This document shows, piece after piece, positions 8,212-14,385 of a stretch of 64,000 bases of DNA. The notes under the pieces are model-generated. The model did not search any database, was not told the DNA's origin, and saw only the letters and a program-made list of their open reading frames with translations. How positions within the stretch are numbered: position 1 is the stretch's first letter; the number at the start of each line of letters is the position of its first letter. The DNA is taken from positions 1 to 64,000 of the forward strand of contig NZ_BEXF01000025.1 of the NCBI RefSeq assembly GCF_002897295.1, given 5' to 3'. A program made the position numbers and the translations under genes. This DNA is from Brevibacillus reuszeri (GTDB lineage: Bacteria; Bacillota; Bacilli; Brevibacillales; Brevibacillaceae).

Positions 8212-8374
8212 CTTGTTTATTCGGTGTTTATCGTCGAATGATAAGATCGAATTGCCCATTGTAAAAAATCGTAATGAAAGGACTCCTTCCGCTTCGCTGA
8301 TGGAACGCCGTATGCGATGAAAGTCGCCTGTACGGTGTAGGCTCGTTATAAGCCGAGAGGTATAAGACGAGAAT
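8212..8374 (+). ncRNA. group II intron 3' end, unit A (domain V + VI)
   Basis: Positions 8305-8338 are exactly 34 nt and fold as group II intron domain V: a 9-bp lower stem, a 2-nt bulge (CT), a 5-bp upper stem and a GAAA tetraloop. Positions 8339-8374 fold as domain VI, with CTCGT pairing to ACGAG and an unpaired AG on the 3' side as branch-point candidate. The sequence ends GAGAAT, a valid AY intron end. About 90 nt upstream, starting CTTGTTTATT, is conserved with unit C. Domains I-III and any intron-encoded protein are absent. Domain V recognition is from established group II intron structure; splicing is inferred. Confidence 0.8.
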
Positions 8375-8884
8375 AGCGTAGTCATTTTAGATGCTGATTC
8401 CCTAGGAATTGCAGATAATACAAAGATTACAGGACTGACATCTGGAAAGGTCTACAAGGTTACAGAGGATCCTGAAGGAACGGCAACCATTCTGTATACG
8501 AAAGCAAACGGTACCTTGACTTCTGAGGCTTCGGCAAGAACAAGAATGACGGGTACAGAAATCACGGGGTTAACGAATGGTACGACTTACAAGGTAGAAG
8601 AAGCGTTACCAGCCTATGCGATTAAGGTGAAGGCCGGATCTGAATCCGTAGTCACAAATGTGGACAACACATTATTCAAGGTGACAACGGAAAATGCAAC
8701 GCTAGTAAGTCAATTACGTGACGCTTTGGAATCATTGGAAGGCTCGGTACACACCTACAAAATTACAAGCGCGGGATACTTCGAAAAATCCGAGTCAGAC
8801 ACATTAGTGCAAGGCGATTTACTGCTCGTATATGTGAACGGAAGCTACACGATTGACGCTGTTTATCCAATTTATGTAGACTAA
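8375..8884 (+). CDS. start-less 3' exon A (169 codons)
   Basis: The frame is open from the predicted splice point (AGC at 8375) to the stop at 8884. In this frame the nearest upstream stop is at 8363, inside the intron end, and there is no start codon with a ribosome binding site near the splice point; the first TTG is at 8516. The product is rich in Thr/Ser/Gly beta segments and has two related motifs (KITGLTSGKVYKV and EITGLTNGTTYKV), like repeats of surface or tail proteins. It ends PIYVD. It makes sense as a protein tail that needs a 5' exon joined by splicing or recombination. Confidence 0.7.
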   Translation, partial: SVVILDADSLGIADNTKITGLTSGKVYKVTEDPEGTATILYTKANGTLTSEASARTRMTGTEITGLTNGTTYKVEEALPAYAIKVKAGSESVVTNVDNTLFKVTTENATLVSQLRDALESLEGSVHTYKITSAGYFEKSESDTLVQGDLLLVYVNGSYTIDAVYPIYVD

Positions 8885-8895
8885 CTGTCACGATG

Positions 8896-8925
8896 ACCCT
8901 CAGGAGAAATCCTGAGGGTTTTTTC
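8896..8925 (+). terminator. terminator of exon A
   Basis: ACCCTCAGG and CCTGAGGGT stem with AGAAAT loop, followed by TTTTTT. Confidence 0.9.
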
Positions 8926-8948
8926 GTTCAATCGTTGAGGGGAACAGC

Positions 8949-9118
8949 TTAAACGGCGCCCTCAAAGGAGTGACCCAACATACCAATATAGTCATAGTCG
9001 ATTAGCTTGGATATGGAAATGAATTTATCATCGAAATCAGCTCGGTTGACTTCATTGAGAACGAATGGAGCATCCTGCTCCCAAAGCAAAGGTTGATTAA
9101 AACTATCGATCTTTTTTT
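8949..9118 (-). pseudogene. fragment of an alpha/beta hydrolase
   Basis: On the minus strand an open frame without a start reads through WEQDAPFVLNEVN and DDKFISISKLIDYDYIGMLG and ends HSFEGAV then stop. The last part matches the nucleophile elbow (GHSFGGA) region of platelet-activating-factor acetylhydrolase-like or chlorophyllase-like hydrolases. One Gly of the elbow is Glu, and a stop follows at once. The rest of the gene is missing on both sides; it is cut by the YolD promoter at 9121 and by the exon A terminator. It is a decayed gene piece between accessory modules. Confidence 0.5.
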
Positions 9119-9120
9119 AT

Positions 9121-9165
9121 TTGCATGTTCGTAAATCGTTCGCATATAATAAGAACAAACGTTCC
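9121..9165 (+). promoter_or_regulatory. SOS-type promoter with LexA box (YolD copy 2)
   Basis: TTGCAT (9121-9126), an 18-base spacer and TATAAT (9145-9150), then AGAACAAACGTTCC (9152-9165). The box matches CGAACRNRYGTTYC except for its first base. The -35, spacing, -10 and box position are the same as at 6035-6079. Confidence 0.8.
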
Positions 9166-9221
9166 TGTTTTAGGGAACGATAATTTCCGTTTTAAAAGCA
9201 TGGGAGGAAGGGGTACAGCAT

Positions 9222-9560
9222 ATGACTAGCAGAATAGAAAACCCATTTTCGATGCGATTTGTCTTGCCGGAGCAACGGGAATTGTACTTACAGATGAAGC
9301 AAGACGATAAATTGGTTCCTATGCCGAGCCTGGATCAGGACGAATTGGACTCATTTCATTATATGATTCGTGATTCGGCTCGAGAAGATTACGCGATCAC
9401 CGTTTCCTGGTGGGAGCCTGCAAAAGAAGAACGCGGGAACATTTGCACCATATGGGGTGTAGTGAGATGGATCGACCAGAATGGAAGGCGGATCAAAGTA
9501 GTGAACGATGAGGAAAGTCTATGGATCTACATGGACCAGATAACAAATGTCAAATCATAA
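9222..9560 (+). CDS. YolD-like protein, copy 2
   Basis: ATG at 9222 follows GGGAGGAAGGGG; the product is 112 residues. It begins MTSRIENPFSMRFVLPEQ and ends VVRWIDQNGRRIKVVNDEE...WIYMDQI, the YolD signature. It is a clear paralog of the gene at 6101, and its promoter and LexA box are conserved as well, so the whole transcription unit was duplicated or acquired twice. It interrupts the series of intron 3'-end units between exon A and unit B. Confidence 0.85.
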   Translation: MTSRIENPFSMRFVLPEQRELYLQMKQDDKLVPMPSLDQDELDSFHYMIRDSAREDYAITVSWWEPAKEERGNICTIWGVVRWIDQNGRRIKVVNDEESLWIYMDQITNVKS

Positions 9561-9624
9561 GAACTGTGGATGAAAAACAGTTAACTTTAGTTAGTATACA
9601 AACATAGAAAGAGAACCGTATGCT

Positions 9625-9733
9625 AAATCTGCCCATTGTAATAACCTTCTTATTCGTTGATAGAACGCCGTATGCGATGAAAATCGCCCGTACGGTGTAG
9701 GCTCGTCCGAAAACGGAAACGTTAGGCGAGAAT
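9625..9733 (+). ncRNA. group II intron 3' end, unit B (domain V + VI)
   Basis: Domain V at 9665-9698 is again 34 nt and differs from units A and C in the upper stem by G to A (AATCGC instead of AGTCGC). This turns a U-G pair into U-A and so keeps the fold; the bulge is CC. Domain VI (9699-9733) keeps the outer CTCG/CGAG pairs and the GAGAAT end but has a different loop. The upstream ATCTGCCCATTGTAA (9627-9641) is shared with unit C. No other intron domain is present. Confidence 0.78.
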
Positions 9734-10207
9734 AGCGGAGATGTAAAAGCACCAGAATTAGTTGGGGATGTGGGGGTGAGCATATACGGACAAGGAGCAG
9801 TACGTATTACTGCTGAATTTGATGAACCAATTAAAGGATTCCAGCTGCAATATGTGAGTCCGGACTTAGTCGAAAATGATATTCAAATTGAAGATTTATC
9901 TACTGGACGGGGAACCTACAGGTGGAAAGAAGAAGGAAAGCTTCCTGACGAAACCGCCATTTTTTCAAAGGAAGTCGAGGAGAACGGTCGCTATGACGTT
10001 TATAAATTTCAAAGACCAGATGGAACCTTTTACGAACTGCGATTGAATGTAGATGGCAACAAGGTTTTCATCATTTTCCTAAATCCAGGTGGAATGGATG
10101 ACGAAACTTATCAAGGAGCGGTTGAACTGCTAATTGAGCATCCTTCCACGCAACTAAAAGTGAAGGATGAGGCTGGTAATCTCTCGGGAGATGTCCTCCA
10201 TAACTAA
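9734..10207 (+). CDS. start-less 3' exon B (157 codons)
   Basis: It starts AGC GGA at the predicted splice point, in the same phase as exons A and C. The frame runs through domain VI without a start codon; the first possible start is GTG at 9770, without a clear ribosome binding site. The product has a short P/V/G-rich beginning, then a beta-rich globular part of about 120 residues (VRITAEFDEPIKGFQLQYV, ELRLNVDGNKVFIIFLNPGG). No family is recognised; it is not similar in sequence to exons A or C. Confidence 0.65.
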   Translation, partial: SGDVKAPELVGDVGVSIYGQGAVRITAEFDEPIKGFQLQYVSPDLVENDIQIEDLSTGRGTYRWKEEGKLPDETAIFSKEVEENGRYDVYKFQRPDGTFYELRLNVDGNKVFIIFLNPGGMDDETYQGAVELLIEHPSTQLKVKDEAGNLSGDVLHN

Positions 10208-10216
10208 CGAAGTATC

Positions 10217-10249
10217 AGGGGAGCTGCGAATGTAGCTCCTCTTTTTTTG
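10217..10249 (+). terminator. terminator of exon B
   Basis: AGGGGAGCT pairs with AGCTCCTCT, followed by a run of seven T. Confidence 0.85.
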
Positions 10250-10260
10250 CCTCCACCTCG

Positions 10261-10407
10261 CTTGTTTATTCATTGTTTATTGGCGAATGCTATGATCAAT
10301 CTGCCCATTGTAAGAAACCTTCCACTTCGCTGACGGAACGCCGTATGCGATGAAAGTCGCTTGTACGGTGTAGGCTCGTTATAAGCCGAAAGGGATAAGA
10401 CGAGAAT
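10261..10407 (+). ncRNA. group II intron 3' end, unit C (domain V + VI)
   Basis: Domain V at 10338-10371 is 34 nt with a TT bulge and GAAA loop. Domain VI at 10372-10407 has CTCGT/ACGAG pairing and ends GAGAAT. Roughly 75 nt upstream (CTTGTTTATT...TGCCCATTGTAA) are shared with unit A. As in the other units, domains I-III and a reverse transcriptase are missing. Confidence 0.8.
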
Positions 10408-10806
10408 AGCGGAAGCCATTTGCATGACATTACAGCTTCTCAGATCGTCATTGCGGAGAGCAGCGAGGAAGACCTTATTTTTGTACGGACGGGAAATGCG
10501 TGGAATCTCACAGGTGTTCAGCCAGGAGACAAGGTAGTGGTGACAGTTGGAGATGAAAGAGTCATTTACGATTTAAACGAACTGTTAATTGATATATTGA
10601 CAGGAGAAGATAGCTTTTTCTCTCTGGATTTAGAGTTGCCAAATATCTCCTTCGTCAAGGCAGCCAATGGTGCACCTTCTAGTTTTAGCAACTTTGATGA
10701 CGCTGTTGATGTAGACGTAGAAGCCCTGGTACAGCTAGAAGACGCACAAGGAAACAGAACCCCAGGAACGACCATTATCGTCGTCGATATCGATTCGCTG
10801 ACATAA
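10408..10806 (+). CDS. start-less 3' exon C (132 codons)
   Basis: The exon begins AGC GGA AGC at the predicted splice point and runs to the stop at 10806. No start codon with a ribosome binding site lies at its 5' end; the TTG at 10420 is poorly placed. The product is acidic and beta-rich (VQPGDKVVVTVGDERVIYDL, ALVQLEDAQGNRTPG) and ends VVDIDSLT, as expected for a surface or fibre protein tail. It has no similarity to exons A or B beyond the shared Ser-Gly start with B. Confidence 0.65.
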   Translation, partial: SGSHLHDITASQIVIAESSEEDLIFVRTGNAWNLTGVQPGDKVVVTVGDERVIYDLNELLIDILTGEDSFFSLDLELPNISFVKAANGAPSSFSNFDDAVDVDVEALVQLEDAQGNRTPGTTIIVVDIDSLT

Positions 10807-10830
10807 GCAATACTCGCTCCCAATGACAAA

Positions 10831-10869
10831 CAATCCCTTAGGAGAAATCCTAAGGGATTGTTCTTTTTC
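10831..10869 (+). terminator. terminator of exon C
   Basis: CAATCCCTTAGG and CCTAAGGGATTG form a 12-bp stem with AGAAAT loop, followed by TTCTTTTTC. The loop and closing pairs match the exon A terminator. Confidence 0.9.
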
Positions 10870-10916
10870 GTGGGAAAAGGGGATCAGGCTGCACTGCTGA
10901 CCCTGGAGATAGGCAG

Positions 10917-11474
10917 TTACCATAAGTAGCGATAATAAGCAAAAAACTCTCTCACTAATGAATAAATGTCCCGCAGATCAAAAAATTCCGCATGTGCAGA
11001 AGAGACGCTGCTGATTCCTTCTTTTGAAAAAGCGAGCTTGGTTCTACTGATATGGTAAACCTGCGTAATGATCATTGCCGATTCAAAACCCATTTGCTTC
11101 ATGATTTCCTTCGTATTTTTTGCCGTCATTCTAGTATTGATCCCGTTGCTGTCTACAATGATGTTTTCCTCGGAGATTCCATGCTCGATCAAATATTTTT
11201 TCATGACCTTCGCCTCGTCAAAGCCTTCAACACCTACGCCACCACTGACGATAATGTGTTGAAAATATCCGTCTTTGCTTAATTGGACTGCTTTATCGAG
11301 TCTGCTTTTTAGCCGGGCTGACGGTTCCCCATTTAGCTCCACTTTATTTCCCAGCACAACAGCGACATCTACATTAGCAAGCTCATCTGCCATCCCGTCA
11401 AACGTGATGAGAACGATATGTACCAAAAACCAAAGCACGAATATCAATGCAGCTATTTTTCCTTTTCTTTTCAA
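10917..11474 (-). CDS. SanA/YdcF-like DUF218 membrane protein
   Basis: The 185-residue product has an N-terminal membrane helix (residues 7-27) followed by a DUF218 Rossmann-like domain. VDVAVVLGNKVE, the basic ARLKSRLDKAVQL, IIVSGGVGVEG and NTKEIMKQMGF...MIITQVYH are the usual family blocks. SanA/ElyC/YdcF proteins are linked to envelope integrity; their chemistry is uncertain. It is the first clearly chromosomal gene after the accessory region and is transcribed alone on the minus strand. Confidence 0.85.
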   Translation of the reverse strand: MKRKGKIAALIFVLWFLVHIVLITFDGMADELANVDVAVVLGNKVELNGEPSARLKSRLDKAVQLSKDGYFQHIIVSGGVGVEGFDEAKVMKKYLIEHGISEENIIVDSNGINTRMTAKNTKEIMKQMGFESAMIITQVYHISRTKLAFSKEGISSVSSAHAEFFDLRDIYSLVREFFAYYRYLW

Positions 11475-11596
11475 AGCTTTGCACGTCCTCTATTCATTGA
11501 CATAATTGTAAATTCATTCACAATCACAGCGATTCTAGCATTAGTCTATTTACTATTCAAGGTACATATGAATAAAACGGCCGTATTGATAGAACA

Positions 11597-11625
11597 AAAA
11601 CCGCCCCTGCGAGAGAGGCGGTTTG
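11597..11625 (-). terminator. terminator of the chemoreceptor operon
   Basis: On the minus strand AAACCGCC pairs with GGCGGTTT and is followed by TTTGTTC; it lies just after the stop of the chemoreceptor gene. Confidence 0.8.
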
Positions 11626-11640
11626 TATGTTTCATTTCAC

Positions 11641-13104
11641 TTAATGCAGCGTTCTCAGTTGATGCTCAATCTTTTCAAATCCGCTGGATACTTTCACAAC
11701 CTCATCTTTTTGCTCCGAAACAAGGACGAGGACATCTTCGAGGCTATCCTTATTCTTGTCGGTAATGTCTGCATTCAGCTCAACCTTGGCGCTGACTTCC
11801 TGAATCATGCTGTGTACATTCACGATGAATTCCTGCAAGTATTTTGTCTTATCGGAGAAGTCTCTCATGTAGTTGTCGACATTGGTGAACATCTCCTGAA
11901 CCTCATGGATGCCTTCACTGTTTTTCTCAAACGAAACTTGCGATTCAGAGATCATGTCCGATACACGCTTCATTTTTTCACGAATCGTCATCAGAAGAGT
12001 AGAGATCGATTCAGAGGACACTTTGGAAGATTCCGCAAGCTTGCGAACCTCATCCGCAACGACAGCAAATCCGCGTCCATGTTCGCCTGCCCGAGAGGCC
12101 TCGATGGTTGCATTGAGTGCCAACAGGTTGGTTTGTGCCGAAATATCCGAGATTGTTTGAATGATTTTTTCAATTGATGCGGTTTCTTCATACAGCTCTT
12201 GAATCAGGCGATTTGTTCCTTGAATATCGGTGATAAAACGCTCGAAATCATTGCCGATATTGCCGATCCGTTTTCCGCTTTCGTGTGTAGCCTCTTTTGT
12301 AGATTCCACAAATTCATGCATTTCTGTAACGGAACGAGTCATATCCTCGACGCGCCCATTGGTTGAATTCATTTCGTTACGCAGTTCATTCGTGTTGGAG
12401 GTTTGAACTCCAAACGATTCCATGATCTCCTTGAGGGAAGACACTGTTTCAACAGCCCGAACTGTTACACCATCTGTAACCTTGTTTAAATTCTCCTGAT
12501 ATTCCTGTACAGAGTTCAGAGATTGATTGATCTGGTCAAGTACACGCTGCAACGACTCTTTGGACTCAATCGCTTCCTGCTTCTGCAGCTCGCTTTCTTT
12601 TTGCAGCTTGTTATTGAAGAGAGCATGCAGCATACTCGTCAACGATACGTAGCAGAACGTCAGAAGATAATAGAGCAAATCGATTGGCGACGACGAGTGG
12701 AAGATCGCATCGCCCTGTGTAAAGAAATAGTAGGTGACGATTCCGAGTGTAGACAAAATAGTTAAGATGTTAATGATTTTATCCTGGTAAATCCCCATGA
12801 CAGCGACGAAGAACATTCCTAGCAGAACATTAACCATATGAGGATCAAGCTGCAACACTACGAATATGAAGGTGCCGATGACAGCAAAGTTGAAATACTT
12901 CATAAATGTAGCCATTTTGTCTCTGAGACTCGGCAGGTTGGAGATGTAAGTAAATGGCGCCAATACACCGTACAAGATTCCGAGAACAGACAGCACAAAG
13001 GAAATCGGAGCGCCGCCAATAAATATATTAATGATTTGCACCACTGTAATAATGCTGGCAAAAACGGTAACAACCCAATTATTTCTTCTTCTCAATAGAT
13101 CCAT
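11641..13104 (-). CDS. methyl-accepting chemotaxis protein with multi-pass N terminus
   Basis: The 487-residue product has about five or six membrane helices in residues 10-170 with little extracellular part, then a coiled-coil signalling domain. The conserved hairpin tip (QTNLLALNATIEASRAGEHG followed by RGFAVVADEVRKLAESS) lies around residues 320-365. There is no clear HAMP or Cache domain, so the membrane part itself may sense a signal. It starts 1 base after the GNAT stop codon, with its ribosome binding site inside the GNAT gene, so the two form an operon under the c-di-GMP riboswitch leader at 13840-13995. Confidence 0.9.
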   Translation of the reverse strand: MDLLRRRNNWVVTVFASIITVVQIINIFIGGAPISFVLSVLGILYGVLAPFTYISNLPSLRDKMATFMKYFNFAVIGTFIFVVLQLDPHMVNVLLGMFFVAVMGIYQDKIINILTILSTLGIVTYYFFTQGDAIFHSSSPIDLLYYLLTFCYVSLTSMLHALFNNKLQKESELQKQEAIESKESLQRVLDQINQSLNSVQEYQENLNKVTDGVTVRAVETVSSLKEIMESFGVQTSNTNELRNEMNSTNGRVEDMTRSVTEMHEFVESTKEATHESGKRIGNIGNDFERFITDIQGTNRLIQELYEETASIEKIIQTISDISAQTNLLALNATIEASRAGEHGRGFAVVADEVRKLAESSKVSSESISTLLMTIREKMKRVSDMISESQVSFEKNSEGIHEVQEMFTNVDNYMRDFSDKTKYLQEFIVNVHSMIQEVSAKVELNADITDKNKDSLEDVLVLVSEQKDEVVKVSSGFEKIEHQLRTLH

Positions 13105-13105
13105 A

Positions 13106-13654
13106 TTAGCCCACTACCTCAACTTTTATTTGTGAAAACATTGGTGTGTACCATGAATAGTCAGGATGATCTTTATTGTCGTAAGCTTCTTTAAGATGAA
13201 ATAGCGTAGGGATGGTGTCTGCCCCTTTATAATAGATCTTCTCTTTTACCTGGGTCGCCCTGACATGATATTTATTGTTAATCAATTGAAAAAAGCTTGG
13301 ATCAGCAATACCAACTGCATGTGTATAGCCATGCTTTTCAGCATAATCTAGCATCAGGGAAATACCCTTTCGCCCTAGTCCGCGATATTTTGGAAGAACA
13401 GCGAGACTATCGAGCTCCATCACTTTCATATCTTTGGTCACAACGTCTTCAAACAACGTACGAATAAACGGAGTTGACTTTGAATGAGGTGTGAACTCAT
13501 ACGTTCCACCTGCTTCACCGTCATCCGCAATTAGTAAAAATAGATCTGAACCATCTTTCGCATATTCCATCTCAAATCCCATTGAATCCCAAACGGTTTT
13601 CTTGATTTGATGGAATAATGCTAAAGACTCTGCTGAATCTACTTGTTTGTACAT
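13106..13654 (-). CDS. GNAT family N-acetyltransferase
   Basis: The 182-residue GNAT-fold protein has the acetyl-CoA binding motif A in MELDSLAVLPKYRGLGRKGI followed by SLMLDYAEKHG (about residues 98-127). It lacks signal or membrane segments. The substrate is unknown. It is first in an operon with a chemoreceptor, which suggests a signalling or motility-related role. Control by a c-di-GMP riboswitch upstream on the same strand supports that link. Confidence 0.8.
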   Translation of the reverse strand: MYKQVDSAESLALFHQIKKTVWDSMGFEMEYAKDGSDLFLLIADDGEAGGTYEFTPHSKSTPFIRTLFEDVVTKDMKVMELDSLAVLPKYRGLGRKGISLMLDYAEKHGYTHAVGIADPSFFQLINNKYHVRATQVKEKIYYKGADTIPTLFHLKEAYDNKDHPDYSWYTPMFSQIKVEVVG

Positions 13655-13839
13655 TTCGTTTCCACTCCATCATAGTAGTCGTTCTCATATTTGCTCGGTA
13701 TAAAAAGCAGACACGGTTGACTTTTTATTTACTGCTTTTCTCTCTTTTTCTAAAACGTTATAGCAAAAGAAGCAGGAAATCGGAAGTTGCTGCAAAACGC
13801 ATGGCATTCTCCTTTCCGACGAATGTATGATCGGGAAAT

Positions 13840-13872
13840 AAAAAAGGTTATTCCAGAAAATGGAACAACCAC
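13840..13872 (-). terminator. riboswitch expression-platform terminator
   Basis: On the minus strand GGTTGTTCCA and TGGAATAACC form a 10-bp stem with ATTTTC-type loop, followed by a T run. It lies between the c-di-GMP aptamer and the GNAT gene. Confidence 0.8.
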
Positions 13873-13911
13873 TCCAAGCTAGCTACCAACATCTAAAAAT
13901 AGGCATTACGA

Positions 13912-13995
13912 TGTATGGCAACCCGGCTATCATGGTCAAAGACTTTAGACCCGTGGTTTTGCGTCCCCACCTTTCGATGGATTTGCCCTTTTCAT
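13912..13995 (-). ncRNA. c-di-GMP-I (GEMM) riboswitch aptamer
   Basis: On the minus strand the conserved blocks appear in order: AGGGCAAATCC, CGAAAGGTGGGGACGCAAA, CCACGGGTCTAA and ATGATAGCCGGGTTGCC. They carry the GAAA tetraloop, the GGGACGCAAA core and the AGCCGGGTTGCC closing segment of GEMM-I. A terminator follows 40 bases downstream, then the GNAT-chemoreceptor operon. Confidence 0.88.
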
Positions 13996-14036
13996 TTCGT
14001 AGTTGAAAATTGTAAATGGATGTCGAAATATGAAAA

Positions 14037-14065
14037 ATCGTATCCAAAATAAAGGACTTTGTCAA
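14037..14065 (-). promoter_or_regulatory. promoter of the c-di-GMP riboswitch operon
   Basis: On the minus strand TTGACA (14060-14065), a 17-base spacer and TACGAT (14037-14042) lie upstream of the aptamer. Confidence 0.7.
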
Positions 14066-14301
14066 GTTTTGGTAGGTAGGTTTTACTAATTCTTCATACC
14101 TTCGAGAGGGTCAAAAGAACTTTTTATCAATAAAAGCGAGCTTGGAAAACTAGTTTCTCAGGCTAGTGTCTTTTCACTAAATCAGAAAGGGCCTACGATT
14201 TCGTAGCGAAGGGATATTTACAGGCAAAATAATAGGGTGGTAGAACAAATCGGAGCGAATGTGTTGTAATCAAATCAATAATATAGCAATTCAGACAAAG
14301 G

Positions 14302-14330
14302 TTGACTGCTCATTGTCCAGGTTCTATGAT
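14302..14330 (+). promoter_or_regulatory. promoter of the amidohydrolase gene
   Basis: TTGACT (14302-14307), 17-base spacer, TATGAT (14325-14330). The remainder of the gene-free stretch 14066-14301 shows nothing else I can support. Confidence 0.65.
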
Positions 14331-14385
14331 TTGGGGGAGTATGGTTTGCTTCCGTATGAATCAAAAAGAGAGAAGGGCGAAAACG

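Noticed and set aside
8287..10407. Diversity-generating retroelement or DNA invertase cassette
   Set aside because: There is no reverse transcriptase, no template/variable repeat pair and no inverted crossover sites; the repeated part folds as group II domain V/VI and is always at the 5' side of the variable exon.
13883..14065. 60-residue minus-strand ORF
   Set aside because: It coincides with the c-di-GMP riboswitch and its promoter and has no ribosome binding site or family pattern.
14226..14240. AGGGTGGTAG looked like a T-box core
   Set aside because: The ACCGCG part is missing, and no specifier stem or terminator is present.
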